Positions 1 to 5,468 of a DNA stretch of 5,468 bases are shown here, in pieces. Every line of letters starts with the position of its first letter. Position 1 is the stretch's first letter. The DNA comes from Eubacteriales bacterium (GTDB lineage Bacteria; Bacillota_A; Clostridia; Lachnospirales; Lachnospiraceae), in assembly GCA_030527765.1 (NCBI GenBank), contig JAUNAE010000204.1:1400-6867 (forward strand), given 5' to 3'. The notes beneath the pieces are model-generated. The model did no database searches and was not told where the DNA came from. It saw only the letters and a list, made by a program, of their open reading frames with translations. The position numbers and the translations under genes were made by a program.

Positions 1-3000
1 TTGATGCCTGCGCAGGTGCCGGTTCAGCATCTTCTCCGGCCGGAAGCATATGTTTCAGTTCCTCAATTGCAGCTTTATAGAAATCACTCTTCTCTACATA
101 TCCCGGACGGTCCTCTTTGGAAACATTGAAGATCTGTGTCTGAGCTTCTTCAATTCTCTTCTCATACACACCGATGGTGTCGTTGATATCCTTGATATAG
201 GTGTTGTATGCATCGCTGCTTCTCTGAATTCTCTCTTTCAGGTTTTCAAACTGAAGCTCAATCTCTTCTTTGATATCCGGATTGATCAGATTGCAGAAAT
301 TGCGGTACAGCTGGAACTCTTTGAAATCCGGATGCATATCGATTCCCTTTGCAATAAGAATCGGGAATGGATCCTGCTCTGTACGACGATAGAAAGTATC
401 TCCTGTTACACGATTTGTGTTGATCATGTGATTAATGTTAACAAGAGCAAAGAACTTCGGATAATGAAGTTCGTCATCCAGTTCCTCAATACGATCGGAA
501 ATCTGGCATTCCTGCTCCAGAATATCCAGAAGAAGCGGGAATCTTAAGATATTCTCTTTGATGTTTTCTTTCATGTGCTCTTCGGAAACATCTTCTCCCT
601 CGGAACCCATCTGATCCTTCATATAGGATCCACACATATCCAGGCGATGTACTTCCTGATCAGACCACAGTCTTGCTTTGATCTTCTCAAACTGCTCCAT
701 CTTTCCAAGAGTGGACTGTGCAGACAGATGATTTTTATCAAGGAGTGCTGCAACCTCCGGATTGGAGCGTTTCAGTACAAAATGATCTCCCTGTTTTTCG
801 ATCACGTTATTTGCGTAGCAGCGCTCGAAATAACCTTTGTATTTTTCGTTACGGTTCAAAGTTCTTGTACAGGTGTAAGCATCCTTCCATGCCAGTTCTG
901 TAAATGGAGAAGGAAGTCTGTCTCTCCATGCAGGAATCAGATGATTTCCGGCACTTGCAGTAGTACTCATCATCTGCTCGTAAGCAGTCTCCATACGCTC
1001 AATTGTCGCATTGGAATAAAGAGGATAACCACTGGAAATCTTAATAATGTACATACGGCTCTTCTCTTCGCTTCGCTTCACGATGACACGTTTCTTCAGG
1101 TTCTGTGCCTCGATATGCTCTTTTGCCGCTTTGTAAATCAGTGGGCAGTCACTCGGAACAGACAGAATGGAGAAATCTTCAACTCCGTCTACAAGGCCGG
1201 TGCTCTCTTTGTACATCGGGAAGGAGCTGTTGATCAGATCCTGCACACGTTTCTTTACGTAATCGGAAAGGCTCTCACCATTCACCAGTCTCGTGTTCAT
1301 GATCTTCTCCATGTTAATGGTAAGAAGAGACTGAAAATTTGAAGATACGAATCCGGAAATGAATCCCGGAACATCCACTGCTGTTGCAATGTTTGCGTCA
1401 ACCTCATCAATATCACGGCCGATCCATTTCTTGATGTTCTTTGCAAGACTCTCAAGGAAACTGTTCTCTGCCTCAAGGACAGCTGCATTGAAATCGTTTT
1501 TGTTTGTTCTCTCAAATTCCAGAGGACGAATCAGAATATCCGTACTCTCATCAACCTGAGTTTCATGAACTTTAATATAATTTACATTCTTCTCGAAAAT
1601 GTCAGGGAGCTCCATAAGGATATCAGACAATGGACGAAGAATATTCTCATAGTAGAGAACAAGACGTTCCTGCATTTTCTCGATGATCTCAACGATCTTC
1701 TCATTCAGGAAGTAATGCTCTTCGTTGTAGAACCATGCTTCCAGTGCAGAGAGGTAACGAGCCATTGCATTTTTCTTACCGCCAGCCTGGTTCATAAATG
1801 CCTGCTGCATGTTCTCTTTGAGTGGTTTGCTGTTTACAACACACTGAGAAGTCAGCTCGTTACAGTATTTCTTGAATGCATTCAGCATATGATACAGACA
1901 GTAGGTCTCATCGGACTTCACAAAATAGCGAAGGTAGATCGGACCGGTCTTCTTATTCTGAAGATTCAGTTTGATGAATTCTTTCAGACGGCCTTCCAGA
2001 TATGCCGGAAGATTACCAGCCTGCTGAACAACGGATCTCTGGAACATGGCGATCCAGTTATGTGCTGCCTGATATGGTGCATTGTTTGGCCATACATCCT
2101 GATAATTCCAACCCTTCGGATCAAACACCGGTCTCGGAACATCAAAGTTGCGATACAGTGCTCCACGAATGGCATCTTCGGTAATCTCCAGGTCACGGCC
2201 GATGGAAACATTAAAGCTCTGCTCTGTCGGTCTGTTGCGGAACATGCCACGATCCAGTCTTTCAAACACACGGGCTGCAATTAATGTAGAAATTTCCGTA
2301 TATGGAATCTCAATCTTAGATGCTCCAAGAGACAGATAGTTGTAACCTGCGGGATATTTTGCCGTGCTTGCAAGATCTGTAATATATCCCTGAATATTGC
2401 TGTACATCTGAGGCATAGATCCGGTAGCCTGCTCTGCTCCGCGAACCTCAGCTGCAATATATGCAAAGGTATTCTCTGCAATGGATCTCAGAATCTTATC
2501 ATAAGAGAAGGAATGTCCTTTGACGTCAGATGCATCTAACAGATGGCAGAAATCAAACGGGCAGTTCAGCTCATTCAGTTCAAAGTTGCCAGGGAACTCC
2601 TGACGATAACGCTCACCGTGTTCTCCGGTTGCCATCCAGTAATCCAGCTCTTTCAGACAGGAGAAACCGTTGGTACGAAGTTTCTCTGTTTTACCACCGT
2701 TCAGCTCGTTGACATCGGTCATAATGAGATAACCCATGGTCATAACGTCCGGAAGTTTCTCAAGAGCTTTCTTACGCAGAATATAAGACATATCCAGGAA
2801 GGTACCTGCACCGGTACCACCGGAAATACCACTGAACAGGAAGATAACAAGGCTCTTGATCTGTGGGTTGTCTTTTACAAGGGAATCGATCTTTCCGTCT
2901 ACTGCCTGAAGGATCTTATCGATGTTATACATCATAAGAAGTCGGCCAATCTGACGAATACCGCCGGCACCATGTGCACCGGATACGGCATTAATGCTGT

Positions 3001-3415
3001 CATCAAACCACTGCCAGCATTTCAGTCCTTTTGCTTTTGCTTTACGGACATCAGAAATCAGAGTCGGGGTAGATGGCACGGAAATGTCACAGAACTCGTT
3101 TCCAAACTGGTCGAACTTTGCAATACCGTAAGCAATATTCTGAACAGATTCGTCTGTATCAATTTCCAAAAATCCAATATTCTTCGGTGCATCTGCTACA
3201 GGTGCTCCGGATTTGTCAGACGGGAGGATCATTCTTGTTTTGATCTGGTCCTTAATTCTGATCAGTGCATCCGCACCACTTCCGCCGAGTCCTACGAAGA
3301 GAACCGCGGATTTGTCATCTGCGTTTACTCGCGCGCCGCCATAATAAATACCGCCATTCTGAGAAAGGCTTAATGACTTCTCGAGCAAACTAACTTCTTT
3401 TACATCTTCTGCCAT
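1..3415 (-). CDS. Giant tubulin/FtsZ-like GTPase-fold protein, 3' end beyond window
   Basis: I translated the minus strand from the ATG at 3415-3413 down to position 1 and found 1138 codons with no stop, so the C-terminus lies outside the window. Seen: a glycine loop VGLGGSGADAL at residues 41-51 (T1-like), LEIDTDE at 83-89, GAGGIRQIGR at 149-158 (T3-like), and SGGTGAG at 198-204. The last fits the tubulin signature [SAG]-G-G-T-G-[SA]-G (T4 loop). A helix with R248, N250 and CLKEL follows, resembling the FtsZ/tubulin segment after T5. Family knowledge: these loops bind GTP and the fold polymerises; a bacterial 'tubulin-like' family (Pfam Tubulin_2 type) often sits beside vWA genes. FtsZ has about 380 residues, so more than half of this protein is extension: mostly helical, with a predicted coiled coil near 1045-1097 and an Ala/Pro-rich stretch at 1123-1138. 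No signal peptide or membrane helix is visible, so it is probably cytoplasmic. The start is supported by an RBS 11 nt upstream. Polymerisation and exact function are inferred. Confidence 0.88.
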   Translation of the reverse strand, partial: MAEDVKEVSLLEKSLSLSQNGGIYYGGARVNADDKSAVLFVGLGGSGADALIRIKDQIKTRMILPSDKSGAPVADAPKNIGFLEIDTDESVQNIAYGIAKFDQFGNEFCDISVPSTPTLISDVRKAKAKGLKCWQWFDDSINAVSGAHGAGGIRQIGRLLMMYNIDKILQAVDGKIDSLVKDNPQIKSLVIFLFSGISGGTGAGTFLDMSYILRKKALEKLPDVMTMGYLIMTDVNELNGGKTEKLRTNGFSCLKELDYWMATGEHGERYRQEFPGNFELNELNCPFDFCHLLDASDVKGHSFSYDKILRSIAENTFAYIAAEVRGAEQATGSMPQMYSNIQGYITDLASTAKYPAGYNYLSLGASKIEIPYTEISTLIAARVFERLDRGMFRNRPTEQSFNVSIGRDLEITEDAIRGALYRNFDVPRPVFDPKGWNYQDVWPNNAPYQAAHNWIAMFQRSVVQQAGNLPAYLEGRLKEFIKLNLQNKKTGPIYLRYFVKSDETYCLYHMLNAFKKYCNELTSQCVVNSKPLKENMQQAFMNQAGGKKNAMARYLSALEAWFYNEEHYFLNEKIVEIIEKMQERLVLYYENILRPLSDILMELPDIFEKNVNYIKVHETQVDESTDILIRPLEFERTNKNDFNAAVLEAENSFLESLAKNIKKWIGRDIDEVDANIATAVDVPGFISGFVSSNFQSLLTINMEKIMNTRLVNGESLSDYVKKRVQDLINSSFPMYKESTGLVDGVEDFSILSVPSDCPLIYKAAKEHIEAQNLKKRVIVKRSEEKSRMYIIKISSGYPLYSNATIERMETAYEQMMSTTASAGNHLIPAWRDRLPSPFTELAWKDAYTCTRTLNRNEKYKGYFERCYANNVIEKQGDHFVLKRSNPEVAALLDKNHLSAQSTLGKMEQFEKIKARLWSDQEVHRLDMCGSYMKDQMGSEGEDVSEEHMKENIKENILRFPLLLDILEQECQISDRIEELDDELHYPKFFALVNINHMINTNRVTGDTFYRRTEQDPFPILIAKGIDMHPDFKEFQLYRNFCNLINPDIKEEIELQFENLKERIQRSSDAYNTYIKDINDTIGVYEKRIEEAQTQIFNVSKEDRPGYVEKSDFYKAAIEELKHMLPAGEDAEPAPAQAS
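118..285 (-). other. Predicted coiled coil near the visible C-terminal end of the tubulin-like protein
   Basis: Residues about 1045-1097 are rich in Glu, Lys, Arg, Leu and Ile with heptad-like spacing (for example EEIELQFENLKERIQRS and YEKRIEEAQTQIF) and contain no proline after residue 1046. This suggests an elongated helical or coiled-coil segment that may mediate self-association or partner binding. It was judged by eye, so the boundaries are approximate. Confidence 0.5.
2804..2824 (-). other. Tubulin signature (T4 loop) SGGTGAG
   Basis: Residues 198-204 of the tubulin-like protein read SGGTGAG, an exact match to the classic tubulin signature [SAG]-G-G-T-G-[SA]-G. FtsZ usually has GGGTGTG here. 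It follows a hydrophobic strand (SLVIFLF) and precedes an amphipathic helix, as in the T4 loop that binds the GTP phosphates. This is the strongest single piece of evidence for the family call. Confidence 0.85.
3263..3292 (-). other. T1-like nucleotide-binding glycine loop of tubulin-like protein
   Basis: Residues 42-51 read GLGGSGADAL, directly after a hydrophobic strand (AVLFV). This is the position and pattern of the first phosphate-contacting loop in tubulin/FtsZ proteins (GxGGxGxN in FtsZ). Asp replaces the usual Asn after the glycines. The motif alone resembles other Rossmann-like glycine loops; the T4 signature further on makes the tubulin reading the better one. Confidence 0.75.
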
Positions 3416-3426
3416 GTTGTTCTAGT

Positions 3427-3436
3427 TCCTTTCCTT
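3427..3436 (-). promoter_or_regulatory. Shine-Dalgarno for the tubulin-like gene
   Basis: The minus strand reads AAGGAAAGGA here, with 11 nt between it and the ATG at 3415. It is a strong purine-rich ribosome binding site and decides the start codon. It lies within the 56-bp gap (3416-3471) after the vWA stop codon. That gap shows no stable GC-rich stem with a T-run and no clear -35/-10 pair, so the two genes are probably co-transcribed, with independent ribosome loading on the second. Confidence 0.8.
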
Positions 3437-3471
3437 AGTTTTAAACCTTGCTTATTAACAGCCGGCAGGTC

Positions 3472-5468
3472 TTAGAAGAACCCGCCCGGCATTGTTTTGT
3501 CATCGTCATCGCCAAAGTTAAAGCTGTTTCCCTGACTGCTGCTTCCGCCGAAGCCGCCCGGATTGGAGAATGAATCACCACCCTGCCCGCCATTTCCGGA
3601 CTGTGGACCGCCGAAACCATTTCCGCCAAAGCCGCCCTGACCGCTGTTTCCGGACTGTGGACCGCCAAAACTGTTTCCGCCGAAGCCGCCGGAATTGCCG
3701 CCCGGCTGTGAATCACCGAAACCACTTCCGCCAAAGCCGCCCTGACTGCTGCTTCCACCAAATGGTGCGCCGCCAAAGTTTCCATTATCTCCGCCAAACG
3801 GTGCATTACCCATACCGCTGCTGCCGCCAAATGGGGCACCGCCAAAGGTGTTACCGCCGAAGGTATCATCTCCGAAGTTATCTCCGCCGAAGGATGGGCC
3901 ACCATCCATTCCGGTGCTCCACGGACTCTTACCGGATTCGTTCATGCTCAGCTTAATGGTTGTACTGTTTGTGCCATCCGTAGAATACTGAATGACATGC
4001 TGCAGATTTTTGTTGAGCTGGCAGGTAATGCCTTTGGCATTATTTACCGGCTGATTGTTGATATAAATCTTACCCTGTACCTTTGGAAGAATGCGCATGT
4101 TTGTAACGTCATTCTTTCCAGGTGTGAACTCAATCTTCTTCAGGATTTCAATAATTCCGGTACGTGCAATGGACTCCTGATAGGAAGCCAGTGCCATCGG
4201 ATCTCCCTGAATCAGAGATGCAAGGTCAATCTTGTAGGATTTGCCCGGCATATTGATGGTCTGAGGAGCGGTTGTAAGCTTCGCAAACATTGGAGGCAGT
4301 ACAAGTTCTACCGTAACAGCACCTTTCAGAACCGGTCTTCTTGCTCTCTTCACAAGAATAATGACAACAATGATTGCTGCAATAAGAACGCAGGCAATCA
4401 AAATGAACGGCCATACCGGTGTAACTTTTACCTGAAGATCGATTACAATACTCTCTTCATATGCCGGATTGTATACAAGAATCTTCTCTGTAAGGTTTCC
4501 GGTCTTAAGCGGGCTGATTGTGAAATCTTTGGTAGATTCATCGTAGGAGACTTCAATGATATTATCATTGCTGTCATCCCTCTGGAGAACCTGAACAGTC
4601 AGTCCGTCCAGAGACTCTGCAGTAATGAGATCTTTCAAATTGAAGGTTTTCTTTGTATCAATTGGTGCTGTCCAGAGAGAAGCTTTCACTTCTTCATCAG
4701 GATTCTTCATTTCCATTGGCGTACGGCCAACACCAATTACCAATGTATTGGATTTCCTTGTAAACTCTTCATTTGTATTCTGATCTCTGGAAGTCATTTC
4801 CACATCAGCATTATATTTACCAAATGGAAGTGTAACATCCAGTCCGTAGCTTGCATCAGCGGAATCATAGGTCATAAGAACTTTTTCATAACCGGCAACC
4901 GGCTGACCCTGCTCATCCGTAACGGTCAATTCAGCAACAGAGTTATCAAAAAGACTTCCATCTTTCAGATTTGTTCCGTCCTGATCTGCCATAAAAGCTT
5001 TAATTTTGAAAGGTTTTTTGGACTCCGGAGTTCCATCGAGTCCAAGAGTAAATGCAACGTCTTTTGTTGTAAGAAGAGTGATGTCAATAGCGTCATCTGC
5101 ATCTCCCGCCACACTGACAGTCCATGTACCTATATCCGGACGACGCACTTTCATAACCGTATAGGCTGAAACGCCGCCGCTTGCAGCACCCTGGTCATAT
5201 GTGATCACCACTTTATTCGGATCATTTGTAACATTATTTCCATATGGATCTTCAATCTGAGGATCTGATACACCTTTGCTTGTAAGAATAACAATGTTGG
5301 CCTGAAGGATATTTCCAGAAGAAATTTCAAAGGTTGTATAATATCTACCATTGTCAAACCATGTTTTCAGGTGATTTCCCGGATTTCCGGATAAATCTGC
5401 AAAGATTTCGTTCATAGCAGAGTTAAACTCTGTTGCATTTTTGATATCGTAGTAGGATCCGCCGGTTT
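3472..5468 (-). CDS. vWA-domain single-pass membrane protein with FG-rich cytoplasmic tail, 5' end beyond window
   Basis: The frame is open from the window edge (first full codon ends at 5466) to TAA at 3474-3472. The first ATG, at 5415, is internal and not the true start: the codons before it give TGGSYYDIKNATEFNSA, typical of the last strand and helix of a vWA domain (TGG.YY......L...F.EI). The rest of the vWA domain, including any MIDAS DxSxS motif, and a signal peptide would lie upstream of the window. Numbering from the 5415 ATG, three beta-rich, probably Ig/prepeptidase-like modules follow (about 24-115 with RRPDIGTWTVSV, 116-232, 234-333). Next come a transmembrane helix at 335-355 followed by KRARR, an unrecognised domain at 356-502, and a Gly/Phe-rich tail at 503-647. 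The positive-inside rule puts the vWA and beta modules outside and the tail inside. Known role of vWA: metal-dependent protein or ligand binding. The likely partner is the tubulin-like protein encoded 56 bp downstream (inference). No enzyme motif is seen. Confidence 0.88.
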   Translation of the reverse strand, partial: TGGSYYDIKNATEFNSAMNEIFADLSGNPGNHLKTWFDNGRYYTTFEISSGNILQANIVILTSKGVSDPQIEDPYGNNVTNDPNKVVITYDQGAASGGVSAYTVMKVRRPDIGTWTVSVAGDADDAIDITLLTTKDVAFTLGLDGTPESKKPFKIKAFMADQDGTNLKDGSLFDNSVAELTVTDEQGQPVAGYEKVLMTYDSADASYGLDVTLPFGKYNADVEMTSRDQNTNEEFTRKSNTLVIGVGRTPMEMKNPDEEVKASLWTAPIDTKKTFNLKDLITAESLDGLTVQVLQRDDSNDNIIEVSYDESTKDFTISPLKTGNLTEKILVYNPAYEESIVIDLQVKVTPVWPFILIACVLIAAIIVVIILVKRARRPVLKGAVTVELVLPPMFAKLTTAPQTINMPGKSYKIDLASLIQGDPMALASYQESIARTGIIEILKKIEFTPGKNDVTNMRILPKVQGKIYINNQPVNNAKGITCQLNKNLQHVIQYSTDGTNSTTIKLSMNESGKSPWSTGMDGGPSFGGDNFGDDTFGGNTFGGAPFGGSSGMGNAPFGGDNGNFGGAPFGGSSSQGGFGGSGFGDSQPGGNSGGFGGNSFGGPQSGNSGQGGFGGNGFGGPQSGNGGQGGDSFSNPGGFGGSSSQGNSFNFGDDDDKTMPGGFF
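3475..3909 (-). repeat. Gly/Phe-rich low-complexity tail with 16 FG dipeptides
   Basis: Residues 503-647 of the vWA protein contain about 56 glycines in 145 residues (hand count), 16 FG dipeptides in settings such as FGGAPFGGSS, GGFGG and SFGG, many Asn, Gln and Ser, no Arg, Cys, Tyr or Trp, and one Lys. The tail ends with DDDDKTMPGGFF. This composition predicts an intrinsically disordered, sticky segment. It lies on the cytoplasmic side, so it is a candidate interaction surface for the tubulin-like protein. Confidence 0.9.
3581..3688 (-). repeat. Two tandem 54-bp units encoding an 18-residue repeat
   Basis: Units 3581-3634 and 3635-3688 match at 47 of 54 positions (hand comparison), including a run of 20 identical bases. 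They encode GFGGNSFGGPQSGNSGQG and GFGGNGFGGPQSGNGGQG, residues 577-612. Most differences are at third codon positions, though two change Ser to Gly. This indicates an in-frame duplication inside the tail that has since diverged. Confidence 0.88.
3910..4350 (-). other. Unrecognised cytoplasmic domain between membrane helix and tail
   Basis: Residues 356-502 combine beta-like strands (GAVTVELVLP, GKIYINNQPV, TTIKLSMNE) with a helical patch around YQESIARTGIIEILKKIEF. The folded composition contrasts sharply with the low-complexity tail after it. I do not recognise the family. A small beta-sandwich such as an FHA-like or Ig-like fold is possible, but I see no diagnostic FHA residues. Confidence 0.45.
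4351..4413 (-). other. Single transmembrane helix
   Basis: Residues 335-355 (numbered from the 5415 ATG) form an uninterrupted hydrophobic stretch starting WPFILIACVLIAA and rich in Ile and Val, followed at once by KRARR. The basic cluster marks the cytoplasmic side, so everything before is outside and everything after is inside. Confidence 0.92.
4414..5346 (-). other. Three predicted extracellular beta-sandwich modules
   Basis: Residues about 24-115, 116-232 and 234-333 (numbered from the 5415 ATG) show alternating hydrophobic strands, many Asp/Asn/Thr turns and no cysteine. The first ends with RRPDIGTWTVSVAGD, a 'P..G.W.v.v.G' pattern common in beta modules that follow vWA domains. The third ends IVIDLQVKV just before the membrane helix, as in Ig or cadherin-like repeats. 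Domain names are not certain without a profile search. Confidence 0.55.
5380..5466 (-). other. C-terminal end of a vWA domain
   Basis: The first 29 complete residues in the window include TGGSYYDI and FNSAMNEIFADLSG. TGG followed by an aromatic pair and then a helix ending in an F.EI-like motif is the usual last strand and helix of bacterial vWA domains, as in BatA/YfbK-like proteins. The metal-binding MIDAS residues would lie before the window start of this gene, so metal dependence cannot be judged. Confidence 0.75.

Noticed and set aside
50..3373. Several long plus-strand open frames (up to about 276 codons) opposite the tubulin-like gene
   Set aside because: They are antisense shadows: fragmentary, shifting frame, rich in Cys/His/Ile, and lacking consistent RBSs. 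The opposite strand carries one continuous frame of 1138 codons with recognisable motifs.
3416..3471. Possible promoter or terminator in the gap, including the small palindromes GCCGGC and GTTTTAAAC
   Set aside because: The arms are only 3-4 bp, no T-run follows a GC stem, and no -35/-10 pair is convincing. The gap is best read as an intra-operon spacer with an RBS.
3487..3501. DDDDK near the vWA C-terminus, identical to an enteropeptidase recognition sequence
   Set aside because: The segment is predicted to be cytoplasmic in a bacterium, so cleavage by a host gut protease is unlikely. It is more simply an acidic patch matching by chance.
3581..3840. Regularly spaced similar segments that might suggest a CRISPR-like array
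   Set aside because: The units are directly tandem with no unique spacers, differ mostly at third codon positions, and sit in frame inside a coding region.
3441..3905. A 154-codon Ala/Val-rich minus-strand frame overlapping the Gly-rich tail, and a matching Arg/His-rich plus-strand frame at 3570-3956
   Set aside because: Both arise from reading the repetitive GGC/TTC-rich tail in other frames. Their apparent repeats mirror the real FG repeats.
3997..5169. A 390-codon plus-strand open frame opposite the vWA gene
   Set aside because: Its composition is unlike a real protein (many Cys, Asn, Arg, Ile) and it overlaps a well-supported minus-strand gene with a membrane helix and a vWA end. It is an antisense by-product of codon bias.
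5413..5415. ATG at 5415 as the start of the vWA gene
   Set aside because: The frame stays open upstream to the window edge and encodes typical vWA residues (TGGSYYDI), and I see no good RBS before this ATG. It is an internal methionine.

Overview
The window carries two large genes, both on the minus strand and both cut by a window edge. They look like part of one operon. The upstream gene (5468 to 3472) encodes the C-terminal 664 residues of a von Willebrand A (vWA) domain membrane protein. The downstream gene (3415 to 1) encodes at least 1138 residues of a giant protein with an N-terminal tubulin/FtsZ-like GTPase core. Only 56 bp separate them, with a strong Shine-Dalgarno for the second gene and no convincing promoter or terminator. 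There is no gene-free stretch longer than 300 bp, and I found no RNA genes, mobile elements or CRISPR arrays.

The AAGGAAAGGA-type ribosome binding site, moderate GC content, codon choice (frequent AGA, CTG/CTT, ATT/ATC) and a single membrane anchor suggest a Gram-positive Clostridia-like bacterium, perhaps a gut Lachnospiraceae member. That assignment is an inference from style, not a database match.

Layout on the minus strand, upstream to downstream: the last turn of a vWA domain (about 5466-5380), three predicted beta-rich modules on the outer face (about 5346-4414), one transmembrane helix (4413-4351), an unrecognised cytoplasmic domain (4350-3910), a 145-residue Gly/Phe-rich tail with 16 FG dipeptides (3909-3475), the gap with RBS (3471-3416), and then the tubulin-like protein. 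Within that protein, nucleotide-binding motifs occupy roughly residues 40-260. A very long, mostly helical remainder follows, with a predicted coiled coil near residues 1045-1097.

A likely working model (inference): the vWA protein senses or binds something outside the cell, and its disordered FG-rich cytoplasmic tail meets the tubulin-like cytomotive or scaffold protein, linking an external adhesion/sensor module to a membrane-associated polymer. A tubulin-superfamily/vWA association has been proposed before (Makarova and Koonin 2010, FtsZ-like families in a predicted membrane-remodelling system). The pairing is therefore not wholly new. The FG-rich tail and the huge C-terminal extension look poorly described.
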